Assembly (NCBI GenBank): GCA_002296885.1
Contig: DBIH01000142.1
Location: 1-21,502, forward strand
DNA: 21,502 nucleotides
DNA from: Flavobacterium sp. UBA807
GTDB taxonomy: Bacteria; Bacteroidota; Bacteroidia; Flavobacteriales; Flavobacteriaceae
Direction of reading: 5' to 3'
The translations under genes were made by a program, and so were the position numbers. The notes under the pieces are model-generated. The model ran no database searches. It was not told where the DNA came from and saw only the letters and a program-made list of their open reading frames with translations. How positions within the stretch are numbered: position 1 is the stretch's first letter; each line of letters begins with the position of its first letter. Positions 20,931 through 21,502 of this stretch are shown here, one piece after another.

Positions 20931-21502
20931 ATGAACATAAAAATAACCGGTTCCGGAAGTTACATCCCAACGGAAATTGTATCCAATAAAGATTTTGCTG
21001 AGCATGTTTTTCTAAACGATGACGGAACGCCTTTCCCACATCCGAATGATATTGTCGCCGAAAAATTCCTTGAAATCACAGGAATACAGGAACGCAGATA
21101 TGTCACTGATGACTTACTCACTTCAGATATTGCAACTATTGCCGCTCACAGTGCCATTGAAGATGCAGGGATTGACCCTGAAACTTTAGACTACATAATA
21201 TTTGCCCATAACTTTGGAAATGTGCGTAAAGGTGCCATACAAAGTGATATTCTCCCAAGTTTGGCAACACGCGTAAAGTTTGATTTGCGCATCAAAAATC
21301 CAAAATGTGTTGCCTATGATATGCTCTTTGGTTGTCCGGGCTGGGTAGAAGGCGTAATTCAGGCTCAGGCATTCATCAAATCCGGAATGGCAAAAAAATG
21401 TTTGGTAATTGGAGCAGAAACACTTTCGCGCGTGGTAGACTTACACGACCGCGATAGTATGATTTACTCGGATGGTGCGGGCGCAACAATTATTGAAGCG
21501 AC
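20931..21502 (+). CDS. 3-oxoacyl-ACP synthase III (FabH-like), 3' end outside the window
   Basis: Thiolase-fold condensing enzyme; 190 residues are visible and the rest lies beyond the window. It begins MNIKITGSGSYIPTEIVSNK and has the family segment FLEITGIQERRYVTDD, then ATIAAHSAIEDAGIDPETLD. The active-site Cys is C135 in AYDMLFGCPGWVEGVIQAQ, followed by AKKCLVIGAETLSRVVDLHD and MIYSDGAGATIIEA. The catalytic His and Asn would lie downstream. The Cys context GCPGW differs from the AACAG of E. coli FabH, and an insertion (FLNDDGTPFPHPNDI) precedes the conserved region. It therefore belongs to a FabH-like subgroup and may make a specialised starter unit instead of initiating bulk fatty acid synthesis; that is inference. 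ATG at 20931, with a -33/-7 promoter upstream. Confidence 0.9.
   Translation, partial: MNIKITGSGSYIPTEIVSNKDFAEHVFLNDDGTPFPHPNDIVAEKFLEITGIQERRYVTDDLLTSDIATIAAHSAIEDAGIDPETLDYIIFAHNFGNVRKGAIQSDILPSLATRVKFDLRIKNPKCVAYDMLFGCPGWVEGVIQAQAFIKSGMAKKCLVIGAETLSRVVDLHDRDSMIYSDGAGATIIEA

Noticed and set aside
1..21502. Defence, toxin, secretion or biosynthetic island
   Set aside because: Every gene of recognisable function is a housekeeping or single-copy type, with no integrase, transposase, tRNA edge or sharp change in base composition that I can see.

Overview
The window reads as chromosomal housekeeping sequence from a Bacteroidota bacterium of the Flavobacterium type. Four things point there. Intergenic DNA is AT-rich. 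Several upstream regions carry the TAnnTTTG (-7) promoter element instead of a sigma70 -10 box. Starts lack clear Shine-Dalgarno sites. The gene content also fits: Mpl, a short-LID adenylate kinase, a full-length fused GcvP, a group III truncated hemoglobin and many small proteins with signal peptides ending in FSQ. I see no tRNA, rRNA, insertion sequence, prophage, CRISPR array or toxin/defence locus.

Layout. (1) 1-1211: 3' part of rarA (+), with its stop interlocked with that of a minus-strand operon (3359-1208) of radC, a YjjG-like HAD nucleotidase and a secreted hypothetical. (2) 3411-4016: a DUF1287 putative lipoprotein (+), ending 8 bases from the end of mpl. (3) 9811-4025 (-): a long co-directional run hpt, adk, CorC/HlyC-type membrane protein, obg, a periplasmic TPR protein and mpl. 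A terminator after obg and a promoter before the TPR gene split it into at least two units. (4) 9916-12958 (+): a small helical protein, purK, a secreted two-part hypothetical and purE. With the divergent hpt and adk this makes a purine cluster combining de novo synthesis (PurK and PurE convert AIR to CAIR) with salvage and nucleotide balance. (5) 13132-16075 (+): dcp (M3 oligopeptidase), a membrane protein and an SRPBCC protein, tightly spaced. Their end is interlocked with a minus-strand pair (a UbiA-like prenyltransferase and a small membrane protein). (6) 17459-21502 (+): gcvP with a clear terminator, a truncated hemoglobin with a palindrome at its promoter, and the 5' part of a FabH-like ketoacyl-ACP synthase III cut by the window end.

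The least ordinary content is between the genes. Two copies of one palindromic interspersed repeat, with ends TAGGAGCT and GGGCTA, lie directly after adk and after purE. Both have the same orientation relative to transcription, and their central hairpins are unrelated. The copy after purE holds a second element whose three inverted pairs cross (A B C A' B' C') instead of nesting. Other gaps hold 7-base and 8-base periodic repeats and a shared AT-rich spacer. In several cases the repeat starts exactly at, or contains, the upstream stop codon. No new multi-gene system is visible. The repeat families are the best candidates for something under-described.
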